Below are positions 21,391-32,269 of a stretch of DNA of 64,000 nucleotides, piece by piece. The translations under genes were made by a program, and so were the position numbers. The stretch comes from Scilla litardierei (Eukaryota; Streptophyta; Magnoliopsida; Asparagales; Asparagaceae): positions 64,097,370-64,161,369 of the forward strand of contig CM061134.1 in assembly GCA_030789695.1 (NCBI GenBank). The letters are read 5' to 3'. The first letter of the stretch is position 1. The number at the start of each line of letters is the position of its first letter. The notes beneath the pieces are model-generated. The model did no database searches. It saw only the letters and a list, made by a program, of their open reading frames with translations, and had not been told where the DNA came from.

Positions 21391-23596
21391 ATGACGAACA
21401 ACGACTACAGCGTCTTTAAGGATCGTCAAGGAGCTTCTTCAGTCTTGGAAGGGCAATCTTCATCTAGGCCTCCCTCCTTCAATGGTACCAACTACGGGTA
21501 CTGGAAATGCCGAATGGAAACGTTCCTTCGGAGTGCTTCACTTTGGAGAGCCACGATGAATGAGTACGTCAAGCCCTCCGAATAAGATTTCGCAAAGTGG
21601 ACTCCCACGGAGGTCTCCGCGGAGGTAAGTAATGCCAAGGCAATGAACGTCTTGTAGTGCGCATTGGAGCCCGAGGACTTCAATAAGATATGCACATGTA
21701 AGAGTGCATATCAAATATGGAACTCCCTCCTCATCTTACATGAAGGGACAAGTCGGGTAAGAGATTCTAAACTCGTGGTAGTGAATAAAGATTTCGAATT
21801 ATTTCATATGCTGCAGGGTGAAAAGATGAAAGAGTATTATGCTCGATTCGTCGATATCACAAACGAGTTGGAGGCTCTTGGGAAGACCTACACCCAAAAG
21901 GAGAAAGTCTCGAAGATAATCGATGGACTTCCTTCTTGTTGGGAGAAGCGTACCTTCGCCATCGAGGAAGGTAATGACATGAAAAAAATATACCGTGGTT
22001 CAACTAATGGGTACCTTGATGTCATACGAGGTGCGCAAGGATAGCAAGCTCATGATGAAAGAAAAGATGAAGTCGTACTTGAAGCAAGACGAGCCTAAGA
22101 AAAAGGCGATTGCGTACAAGGCGGCTCCATCTACCGATGATGAAGAATCGGAAGAAGAATCAGACGATGAGTTGGACATGGAAGCTTTGGCCGATATGGC
22201 AAAGAAGTTCATCCGATTCTTCTGACAAGGTAAGTTGAATCGTAAATATAAATTTATTTCGACTAATGTTTCTACTCCAGTGTGTTACAAATGCAATAAG
22301 CCAGGACATATCAAGCCGGATTGTCCTCTCTACAAACACAAGGGGAAATGGAAGGGATCCAAGCACGACAAGTCAAGAAAGCACAAGAAAGGGCTTGTCG
22401 GCACTTTCACCGACTCCGATTCCTCAAGTGGAGAGTCGGACGATGAAAGAGTGGAGAAAGCACACACGTGCTTCATGGGCAAAGGGGATCGTGATGAAGA
22501 GACTTCCTCCGATGAAAGCGAGGATGGAAGCGAGGATGAAGGCGAAGAGGTAACCAATGATGAACTTAGATTAGCCAATGAACAACTATGGAATAAGTTT
22601 TCTAATATGGCTACTAAGTTTATGAAGACTAAAAATGAATTAGATAGTCTTAAAAACTCGCCTAAGCCTTTCATCGTCAACAACGACACCGTTGTTGATG
22701 GGTTGAGAAATGAGATTGAAAATCTCAAGTCTCAACTTGAGCATGTTCATATCGAGAATTCGGATGAACATGTGATAGCGGATTTGACGTCTCAAATCTC
22801 AACTTTGAGTATTGAGAATAAAAATCTCAAATCACGTGTTTGTGCACTCGCATCGCAAGTATCCACTTTGGATGCTTCTTTGCATTCTCTCACCGAGAAG
22901 CATGAGAGCACATTAGGCCGAATTCATGAATTCAACAAAGGTAAGGAAAAGTTGGATAATATCCTAAACGACTTACCTCCGGCCAATCATCACATTGGCT
23001 TGGGGTATAAGATGGGAGATTCATCCAAATCGTCCGCCACCTTTGTTAGGCCATCTTCTGATGATTCTACTAGTGGAAGTAGACACGTCATGGGTAGTTC
23101 TTCTACCAATGGTACTTCCGCTAGGAACACGCCCCCATTTGGAAAGAAACCCACTTTGGGTGGACCTCCAAAGAAGGGTCATGCTTTCATGTATACCATG
23201 CCACGTAGGAACACAAATCCTACCCCACATGTTAGCACATATGCCGATTTCCATGCTCCGCATCCACGAGCACGTGCACACCATGTGAGACACACTCATG
23301 CACGTATTCCTCCACATTCATATACTCATCATCATTCTCATATGAATAATTATCATCATGCACCATTGCATCGTATGCCATATGCTTACCCACGACATGC
23401 ATCACATAGAAATCAACAACGTATGCATGTTCCCAATAGGATTAGGACTCCTAAGACATACACCATTTGGGGTCCGAAGAACACAAGCATGCATAATAAG
23501 AATTTGTATGTGCAATCATATATTAATGATGTTATCTTGAATGATGATTATGTTGGGAAATCAAGATCCTCTTGGACTTGGTTTCCGAAGGGTTAG
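21391..23596 (+). pseudogene. gag: C gag (Sirevirus type), broken
   Basis: Starts at ATG 21391 (MTNNDYSVFKDRQG). The capsid part has FNGTNYGYWKCRMETFLRS, ALEPEDFNKICTCKSAYQIW and MKEYYARFVDITNELEALG. In-frame stops occur near 21583, near 21655 and near 22223, and an extra A in a poly-A run near 21985 shifts the frame. The zinc knuckle CYKCNKPGHIKPDC follows, then Lys-rich, acidic (Ser/Asp/Glu) and leucine-heptad stretches that look like a coiled coil. A histidine-rich tail is encoded at about 23240-23420. The last frame (453 codons from 22235) is fully open and ends at 23596 at WTWFPKG, just before where protease would begin in a complete element. Confidence 0.88.
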
Positions 23597-24869
23597 TTTC
23601 CTTTGACCCTTCATTGCTTGGTACCATAAGTTTAATTTCATTTTATGGGTACCAAAGCAATTGTGGTAAGAATTGGTTACTTTCTTTGTATGTGCATATT
23701 TATTTGTAACTTAAATTCATATTGAATTTGAATTTAGTTAGGATATGGGTTACATTGAATTTGAATTTAGTTCGCTAAATTTATTGCCTAACCCATAGGA
23801 TCCAAAGAGATTTTTGGATACCAAAATGATGCTCTTTAGGTTAAATTCACCATAGGATACCAACCCTACCAACTCCGTGATTTGCAAGGATTTTCATTGG
23901 ATTGGAGTTGATGGTGCGTGAGTGTTGCATCAAAGTAGGGGGAGCTAAATGTTGTAAGTATGTTCATACTTTTGATTCACTTTGGTATTCATTGGTAGAA
24001 TATATTACGATTGATATCATTTTGTTTCAATTTGAATCCTAGTGTGCTAGATTAGTGTATGTCATATGTTCTTGCTTGCTACATTTGGTATGCATATCGG
24101 ATTTATTTGTCTCTGATGTTGACTTTCGTCGTTCGACGATTTTATGGATTAAATAGAATTCTTTCTATGGAAACATAGAATTGTTTTCCATGCATTCTAT
24201 TGATTTTGGAGAGTATGTTCCAAAACTCAATACGTGAAAGTGATTTGAGTTTTAATGATTTCGGACTTCGATTTTTGCCTATGGCTTGATGATCTCGTAT
24301 TTCGATTTTCGCCTATGGTTTGATGATTTCGGTTTTCGATTTTCGCCTATGGCTTGGTGACTTCGTTTTCCGATTTTCGCCGATGGTTTTATGATTTCGG
24401 TTTTCGATTTTTGACTTTGGTCTCATTGGCACGCTTTGCTTTTATTCGGTATTTTACATTTGATATTTTGCATTGGTGTCATTTTGAACCGTGGTCGTAT
24501 TCTTCGACTCCCGTGCTTTATTTTTTAGCCATTGGTTTTATCGTTGATCTCCTCCCGCTCTTTTTGCTAATGCCAAAGGGGGAGAGATATAATAATGACA
24601 ATGTGCTAATTAATAATTCAAAGGAATTTACCATGAATCTAATTTGATGTGTTAGATTCAGGGGGAGTGAAGATATAAAATGGATTTAGATCCTATATGT
24701 CAATAATAGGATTCATATTTTATATCTCCCTCGCTGCTTGATGCATATGATTATTGTTGAATACGGAACTAACGTGTCATCAATGCAGGGGGGAGTAAGT
24801 AAATTTCAATTGAATCATTATTATTGCTTATTATTTATGTTGGTTTGTCATCACCAAAAAGGGGGAGAA
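23597..24869 (+). other. C 3' non-coding region with multiple polypurine tracts
   Basis: No pol remains. Five purine tracts of the GGGGGAG type occur at about 23938-23944, 24575-24587, 24659-24673, 24787-24799 and 24856-24869, the last directly against the LTR. Multiple polypurine tracts are a known Sirevirus trait. A 34-bp tandem repeat lies at 24257-24426. Confidence 0.7.
24257..24426 (+). repeat. 34-bp tandem repeat, five units
   Basis: Units start at 24257, 24291, 24325, 24359 and 24393, with consensus GATTTCGGTTTTCGATTT followed by TCGCCTATGGCTTGAT. The B element keeps only a degenerate single counterpart at about 60384-60425. Confidence 0.8.
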
Positions 24870-26588
24870 TGTTGTGTATTGATTCCCCGGATTTGGTTTT
24901 GGATGATGAGCAAACATAAATATATCGTGAACTAACACTTTGTGAGCGCAGTTTTGGAGATCGTCGCCAAATTACCACGAACATCTAAAGCGACGTCTCA
25001 AGACTTCTCAATACGCATGATCATGTGCCTGAAGCTTCGTTGAAGCTCAAGGAGTTTTATTGGAGTCAAGAATGAAGATTGAAGCTTTGAAGACGGCTCG
25101 TAAGGTTTATTTTATAGTCTTCTAGCTTCATAGATTAGAATGTTAAGCCTTGAGTAGGACTTACATTATAAACTTCATTTCGCTCATATCTTAGAGCTAG
25201 GATAATCTTAGAAGCCATTAGAAACTTTCCCGAAGCCTATCGCTTCTTCCCTCGGCTTCGAGTGCATGTTAGTTGGTTCAAGAAGAGTCACCAACCGACT
25301 AGATGACGATCTAGTCGGTCGACAACTCTACTTGAACCGACTAGATGCCTTGCTAAATTCAGCTCATTCCATGTTGATCAATTAGTCGGTCAACGAAGAG
25401 TCACCGACCGACTAGATGACGATCTAGTCGGTTAGGAGTTCTTCTCAGACCGACTAGTTGTGCTTGCCTCTGTACAGCCTGAGCTACTGTTTCGAGTTAG
25501 TCGGTCAAAGAACGTTTGTCGACCGACTAGTTGAGAAACTAGTCGGTCAGCATTTGTTCTTAAACCGACTAAGTCAACTTGAAGTCAGCCTATTCTATTT
25601 CGACGTTAGTCGGTCAAAGAACATTCACCGACCGACTAGTTGTGAAACTAGTCGGTCGGCAAGTCTTCTTAGACCGACTAGTTGTCTTTGCATGTACTTC
25701 GATCTTCTGGCTGTTCAACCGTTAGTCGGTCTACGTTGTATCACCGACCGACTAGTTGATGAACTAGTCGGTCAGTGATCCTTCTTTGACCGACTAGTCT
25801 GGTTCAGAATAGAGCCGTTGGGAACTTTTCCAACACGATTTTCATTGCCTCTATAAATACAAACTTGATACGTTTGAGGCAAGGTTAGAGGTCCTATTTC
25901 CAAGCAATTTCAGACCTAAGAGAAGAGCTCTCCCAAGCTAATTCAAAGCTCTCTCTCCCTCACAAGAATCTCTCCCTTCACTCTTTGAGCCATCTTCCTC
26001 AAGAGAGATTCTCTCCATTGTGAGCTTCTCAAACCAAGAGCTTGATTCAAGTCATCATACTCCACCCTAGGCTTCCATTGCTGGTCACCTTCTTGAAGCT
26101 AGGGTTTGGTGACATCCTCTTCCTCAAAATCCATCATTGCCCTAATTTGGTAAGTATACTCAAGGCATAGGATTTTGTAAGATAAGAGTTTATTTCATTT
26201 CAATCGTATTTGAATTGTGTCTCTAGGTTGTGAGAGAGGGTGTGATCCCGGTTTGTGGGAGTCACATGTCATTTGTATGATTTGACTTGTGAAGGTTTTT
26301 CACAAGTATTTCATAGTGGAAATCTTGAGTTAGGGTTGCTAACTCAAGTATCCGGAGGGGATCCGGGTGGTTGGGACGTAGGATCACCGGGAACAAGTCG
26401 GGGAGACTTGGGTGGATCCGAACCCAGTAATATCCTTTGTTTGCATTGTTTAATTCTTGTTGATTGTTGTTTAATTCCGCATTGTCGTTTGTTCATTGCA
26501 CAATAGTTAGGAATAACTCTCTTAATTATTTTAAGTACTATTCACCCCCCCTCTAGTACGTGTGCAGTAGCTACCACAGGGCACTACA
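24870..26588 (+). repeat. C 3' LTR
   Basis: 1719 bp partner of 19621-21349. Palindromic array at 25294-25801, TATA box at 25852-25859, poly-C run shortened to 7 bases near 26545-26551. Confidence 0.93.
25294..25801. promoter_or_regulatory. Palindromic tandem array in C 3' LTR
   Basis: The same units as 20045-20550. Several positions are closer to perfect palindromy here, for example ACTAGTCGGTC where the 5' copy has a mismatch. Confidence 0.75.
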
Positions 26589-26593
26589 ATAAG

Positions 26594-29500
26594 TCCCCGA
26601 AGCTAGAGCTTGTTCCTATCTTCTTCTTGGCCGGTGACACCGATCTTCCGTTCGGTGGAGCTTTCTTCGGATTCTTGGCCTTTGAGAGCTTGCAAAGCTC
26701 TCGTATTCTTGCGACATCAGCGTCGCCTTCATCATCATCCGTGGAGCTATCCGGAGGGTCTTCCAACTTCTCTTCTTCACCCAAAGCTTGGCCTTCTTCG
26801 AAGCCATCGTCATGGAGAGCACCAATAGAGTGGGGGATTGCTTCTTCAATCACTTCATCGAGGAGATATGAAAGATCATGGGGGCGCCCCTTGAGTAGAT
26901 ATACGCAATTCACTTCACCGGAGGGGACTCCTTCGGAATAGTGCTTGAGCCGTTGTCCATTCACCTTGAATGTGGCTCCGTCTTTCCCTTCCAATTCAAA
27001 AGCTCCTCCCGGTTGTATGTGCTTAATGGTGAATGGTCCAGACCATCGCGATCTCAATTTTCCGGGAAAGAGGCGGAGCCGGGAATTGAATCGGAGGACT
27101 TTATCTCCGACCTTGAAGTCCGTGACTGTGATGCGTGCGTCATGGAGGATTTTAGTCCTCTCCTTATAAATCCTTGAGCTCTCATAGGCATCACGTCTAA
27201 TCTCATCAAGCTCATTAATGTCTAAGAGGCGCCTCACCGCCGCACTCTTGTAGTCATAGTTGAATGTCTTAATAGCCCAGTATGCGCGGTGCTCCAACTC
27301 TACCGGTAAGTGACAAACTTTCCCATAAACAAGTCGGTACTGTGTGGTGCCAATAGGAGTGCGAAAGGCCGTACGATAAGCCCATAGTGCATCGTCCAAT
27401 TTCATCGACCAATCTTTTCTAGATCTATCTACGGTCTTTTCTAGAATTTGCTTGATTTCTCGGTTCGACACCTCCACTTAGCCACTCGTTTGGGGATGGT
27501 ATGCCATGCCAACTCTATGATTCACCCCATATCTTTTCAACATGGCTTCAAATTTGTTCTCTATAAAGTGGCTTCCCCCATCACTTATCAAAGTACGAGA
27601 CACTCCAAAGCGTGGGAAGATGTTAGCTTGAAAAACTTGGATGGCTTCCACCCATTTAGAGACGTAGTCCACGGCTAGTAGGATATACTTGTTTCCTTTG
27701 CTTGACGGAAAAGGTCTCATGAAGTCCACTCCCCAACAATCGAATAGCTCAACTTCTAGAATGGGCCTCATCGGCATCGTTTCGCCTTGATATATTTCCG
27801 GTCCTTTGGCATCGATCGCATCCCTTGACGAAGTCATGCGTATCCTTGAACATGGTCGGCCAAAAGAATCCGCATTGCAATATCTTAGCGGTGGTCTTAG
27901 ATGAGGCGTGGTGCCCCCCGCATGGCATACCATGGCAATGCAAGATGATAGATGTGGCCTCCTCCTTGGAAACACATCTCCGAATAACACCATCCTTGCA
28001 AATCTTGAAGAGATACGGATCTTCCCAAAAATAATTTCGGACTTCGTGCATAAACCTCCTCTTTTGTTGCGTGGGCATTCCGCATGGTTTTATCCCACAA
28101 GCCAAATAATTGACGAAATCCGCATACCAAGGCACCTCTCCGGGCCTTATGGCATATAGCCTCTCATCAACAAAGGTGTCATCGATAGGTAGGCTCTCGT
28201 CATCCTCGCCGCGAACAAGCCTAGATAAGTGGTCCGCCACTACGTTGTCTGTTCCCTTCTTGTCCCTAATCTCCAAGTCAAATTCTTGCAACAAAAGTAT
28301 CCATCTTATCAATCTTGGTTTTGCCTCTTTCTTGCTTAGAAGATACTTCAATGCCGCATGGTCGGTGTGGACAATAACCTTGGATCCAATGAGGTAGGAA
28401 CGGAACTTCTCGATGGAGTAGACAACCGCTAAAAGCTCTTTCTCGGTGGTAGTATAATTTTTATGCGCGTCGTCCAATGTTTTGCTAGCATAGAATATAG
28501 CATGAAGCTTCTTGTCTTTCCTTTGTCCTAGCACCGCTCCAATGGCTTGGTCACTTGCATCACACATGAGCTCGAAGGGAAGACTCCAATCCGGCGGTTG
28601 TATGATGGGGGCGGAGATGAGTGCTTCCTTCAACGTATTAAATGCTTGCAAGCACTCTCCTGAAAAGACAAAGGGGGCGTCTTTAGCAAGTAAGGAAGTA
28701 AGTGGTCGGGCAATTAGGGCAAAGTCCTTGATAAAGCGGCGGTAAAACCCCGCATGACCAAGGAAGCCTCTAATGCCCTTTACATTAATAGGAGGAGGTA
28801 GTTTTTCGATTACCTCAACTTTCGCCTTATCAACCTCAATCCCTCGAGAGGACACAAGATGCCCAAGCACTATTCCCTCGGTGACCATAAAATGACATTT
28901 TTCCCAATTAAGGGTGAGATTGTTTTGTTGGCATCGTTTGAGGACTTTTGTAAGATTAGCCAAACAAGAATCAAACTCGCTCCCATACACAAAAAAATCA
29001 TCCATGAAGACTTCCATAATATTTTCAATGTAATCAGAAAAGATTGATGTCATGCATCTTTGAAAAGTGGCGGGAGCATTACAAAGTCCAAAGGGAATTC
29101 TACGATAGGCATATGTACCATAAGGACATGTGAAAGTGGTCTTTTCTTGGTCGTCTTCATGCAAGAGAATTTGAAAGAACCCCGAATACCCATCCAAATA
29201 ACAAAAGTATTTGTGTTTAGCAAGACGCTCAAGCATTTGATCAATGAAGGGTAATGGGTAGTGGTCTTTTCGGGTGGCCTTATGTAGTTTCCTATAATCA
29301 ATGCACATTCGCCATCCCGTGACGGTGCGTGTAGAAATGGGTTCTCCCTTATCGTTTTTTACAACGGTCATTCCCCCTTTTTTAGGAACGACGTGAACGG
29401 GGCTAACCTACCTGCTATCAGAGATAGGGTAAATAATGTCAGCTTCGAGTAACTTAAGAATTTCTTTCTTAACCACCTCCTTCATGTTGGGGTTCAACCG

Positions 29501-30307
29501 CCTTTGAGGCTCTATCGAGGTGGCTTCAGTGTTTTCCAAGTGGGTTCTATGCGTGCAAAGCCTAGGGCTTATTCCTTTAAGGTCAGAGATGGTGTAGCCA
29601 AGCACATCTTTGTGACTCCTAAGAACATCTAAGAGTCTTTCTAGTTGATCGTGGTTGAGGTAGGCATTAACTATAACTGGGTAGGTCAATTTATTACCCA
29701 AGAAAGCGTACCTTAGATTTGGTGGTAATTGTTTAAGCTCTACCTCTGGTGGTGTTGTATCCTCTACTTCCTCTGCTTGTGAGAGTTCGGCTTCTTCATC
29801 AATATCTGAGTCTAGTTCTTGCTCATGTGGTGCGCTCTTGTGTGGAGGCTCAGATTCGCTTCTTAGCGAGGACGGTGCATCGGAATAGACACTGCACACC
29901 TCCGTGTGGGCATTGATGGGATCACCATTGAGCTCTGGTCCAAGCCTGAGATCAAGAGATGCGTCAGTGAGTTCACAAAAATAAGAGTAAGGGTCGTAGA
30001 GTGTACTTCCCTGAATCTCGGCTTGATCAATGGATTCCTCGAAAGATTAGTACTCTTCAATGCATGCTCCGCCCTTTTCAAAATATAACTTGTCGTCCCT
30101 CACATCAACTCTGATGTCGCCCTCTATAGTCCCTTCCGGGGAGATTTGACCCATCACAAAAATGGCAAATTGTTGCTCAATGGGGTCCTCGATATCAACG
30201 GCGAATGCCCTTGTGGCATGGACCTCATCAACAAGTTCTTTAAGAAGGCTAGCAAAGGTGTCATCATCTCCCTGGCTTGACTCAGTCATTAACATTGCCT
30301 CCCCCAT
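26594..30307 (-). pseudogene. pol: G pol: RT, RNase H, integrase (Athila type), broken
   Basis: Reads on the minus strand from ATG 30307 (MGEAMLMTESSQGDDD). The first part is a linker with no Gag or protease motif. RT follows: LEADIIYPISDS, a TAG at 29405-29407, then [35 protein letters not shown] and the catalytic [10 protein letters not shown]. RNase H has [33 protein letters not shown] and [11 protein letters not shown]. Integrase has the [12 protein letters not shown]...CDRCQRTG zinc site, then, after a frameshift near 27800, the [18 protein letters not shown] and HPQTSG regions. A TAA at 27478-27480 and a short deletion after WVEAIQVFQ are visible. [20 protein letters not shown] and the [13 protein letters not shown] region place it with Athila. 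The tail is cut by C and ends at 19491. At least four lesions exist. Confidence 0.9.
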
Positions 30308-30451
30308 GTTCCTGTTAAGATCTTATAGAGAAATCTGGGGAAGCAAGTAAATTGGGCAGCAAACAGAGTCAAAAAGGAAAATAAAGAAAGGAAGATGGAT
30401 AGATGGTGAGAGATAACCGGGTGATCAAAATCAAAAACCGTCAATAGCCTT
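30308..30451 (-). other. G leader between primer site and pol
   Basis: Only about 144 bp separate the primer site from the first ATG of pol. A complete Athila element has gag and protease here, so a large deletion or a gag-less subfamily is indicated. Confidence 0.65.
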
Positions 30452-30469
30452 TCCCCGGCAACGGCGCCA
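30452..30469 (-). promoter_or_regulatory. G primer-binding site (tRNA-Asp type)
   Basis: On the minus strand TGGCGCCGTTGCCGGGGA, six bases from the LTR edge at 30476. The same primer type as F. Confidence 0.88.
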
Positions 30470-30841
30470 AAAACTTGATCGACGCTCCGGTATGCACACG
30501 CACACGGGACGAGCGACTCGTAGTCTTACCGCAAGCGCACGGCGAAGTGGCGAGCGGGTATCGAACTCAGGGAGGGACAATGAAAGTGTCTCGTTCTAAT
30601 CACCTAGCTATCAAAATGGTCGAGAATAATTTGGGGTAAAATTGTCACAATCGTTCGTATATCGATAGAAATATCAATGAAATAAAACACCTAGGGATAG
30701 AGAATCCCCACTACGAACCGTATCTCATCGTTGTGATTCGTAGGTTACATCATTGCTAGACTTGAATTTTAGGTGAACTAGTCGCAACTAAATGTAGAAC
30801 CAAGCTCACGCTCTCGTGCTATTGCCGGTCTATAGCGAACC

Positions 30842-31137
30842 TAGGTTACGGCCCAATCTCTTGCAAACCCTAGCTTAAGCCGCTAGCATTAGGATCGACA
30901 TCATCGTCCAATCCTATCTCGAGCCCACTCTCGTGCAAACTCGAGCTACGACCTAGGTTGAGATAGTTCCTACCCGTCCAATCTCTTGCAAACGGATATT
31001 GGTATAGAAGCACGATTAAAAACCCTAGATTTGGCCCAATCTCTTGCAAACCAATTCTAGGGGAGTCCAATCGTAAATCTAAATCGAATCTCTAGGGCTT
31101 CCTATCAATTGGGATCCAATCTCTTGCAAATCCCAAT
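30842..31137 (-). other. Five stem-loops with a common loop in G 5' LTR
   Basis: Stems here: TAGGTTACGG/CCCTAGCTTA (30842-30877, decayed); CTCGAG/CTCGAG (30918-30945); TACCCGT/ACGGATA (30971-30998, one mismatch); CCCTAGATTTGG/CCAATTCTAGGG (31023-31062, one mismatch over 12 pairs); ATTGGGAT/ATCCCAAT (31108-31137, perfect). Loop CCAATCTCTTGCAA in four of five. Stem 4 is much longer than in the other LTR, showing the ancestral form. On the element RNA they lie between cap site and primer site. Confidence 0.8.
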
Positions 31138-31616
31138 CAATATGAGTCCCTAGCTATCCGTAATAAATCAATCACTACCTAACCCTAATCAATTCTAGCA
31201 AGAATTTCACCAATTCATCACAATTCAGAAATAGGGTTCATAGGGTTCATCCCCATGCCCCAGGATGATAAAACTACTCACTAATCATCATGCAATTCAT
31301 AAGAAATTCAATAGAAAAATCAACACAATTCATTGCAATAGAGAAGTTATCAAAAAAATAGAGTTTTTGACAAGAAAGGAGACAAACCAATGAGAATCCA
31401 ATAGCATCCAACAAAAATCCCCTTTCTAATCTCCCAAAAGCCCTAAATCTAATTACCTAAAAAGCTCTCTAAAAGGCTGGCAAAAGTATCAAAAAAGTTC
31501 TTCTAACCTAGGGCAAAAAATGGGTTTAAATACCCCTCAAAATCGCCCAAAAAATCGTGACAAAAATGCCCATGCGCAGCTCAAAAATCGCAGTTTACGC
31601 AGCAGGCGGGGCGGCT

Positions 31617-31959
31617 CACTCGGCCGAGTGACAAACCCTGTAAAATTCCAGTAAGTCGGGACTTTTCGGTGGTCTGTCTTCGGGAGTGACTCGGCCGAGC
31701 GACTTTACTCACTCGGTCGAGGGGCAATTCTTGCTCGGCCGAGTCGGAGTCGTCAAAAGCCTGTAATTTTACAGTAAGTCGGCCATTTTTGAAGTGTCTT
31801 TTCTCATGCCACTCGGGCGAGGAGATTTCCATGCTCGGCCGAGTGGACTATCATCACTCGGCCGAGTGCACACCCAATTCCTTATGTTGATGCGTGTCCG
31901 GTCTGGTCGGCCGAGTGATCTTCTTGCTCAGCCGAGTGGGTGGTCCACTCGGCCGAGTG
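31617..31959. promoter_or_regulatory. CACTCGGCCGAGTG palindrome array, G 5' LTR
   Basis: About ten full or near copies, first at 31617-31630 and last at 31946-31959, just upstream (sense strand) of the TATA-like box. Matches the array at 13710-14052. Confidence 0.75.
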
Positions 31960-32269
31960 AGATGCTGCAGATGCCCAATCTTCGTCTTTTCGCTTTCTCG
32001 TCACTCCTACGACGTTCCTTCTTCTCCCACTTGTCTTCCATCACTGAATAGCCCTCAAAAGAGCCTTGGGTGACACTTCGGAGTGGGTGCAAATCCTCTT
32101 GGTCTCAAAGTCACTCCGAATCGCTCCATATCTCCTGAAATACGAAAAAAACAAGAAATCGTGAAAAGCATCGCAATATTGTCAAATAATCATGAAAAAC
32201 GCGATATGAGCGATCAAAGTGGCATGCAAACATGCAGAAAAGGGTGTAAAATACGGAGCGATCAATATC

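Larger units (their letters stand above)
19621..26588 (+). mobile_element. C: gag-only Sirevirus-like Ty1/copia element
   Basis: The LTRs are 19621-21349 and 24870-26588, with TG...CA ends and ATAAG duplications at 19616-19620 and 26589-26593. A tRNA-Met primer site, a broken gag and a 1.3-kb tail with five G-rich purine tracts are present, but no protease, integrase or RT. LTRs differ at roughly 25-30 positions by eye, plus a poly-C length change. It interrupts the pol tail of G. Confidence 0.92.
12568..32264 (-). mobile_element. G: Athila-like Ty3/gypsy element with pol and env-like gene, minus strand
   Basis: The LTRs are 12568-14358 and 30476-32264, with TG...CA ends and ATATC duplications at 12563-12567 and 32265-32269. 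On the minus strand the order is LTR, tRNA-Asp primer site, pol (RT, RNase H, integrase), non-coding region with palindromes, env-like frame, 3' non-coding region, polypurine tract, LTR. Gag and protease are absent. C (19621-26588) is inserted 42-43 codons before the pol stop. G itself interrupts the RT of A2. Confidence 0.92.
30476..32264 (-). repeat. G LTR (5' LTR on the minus strand)
   Basis: 1789 bp partner of 12568-14358. It contains the palindrome array (31617-31959), TATA-like box (31525-31532, minus TATTTAAA) and the five stem-loops (30842-31137) in the same order. Confidence 0.93.
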
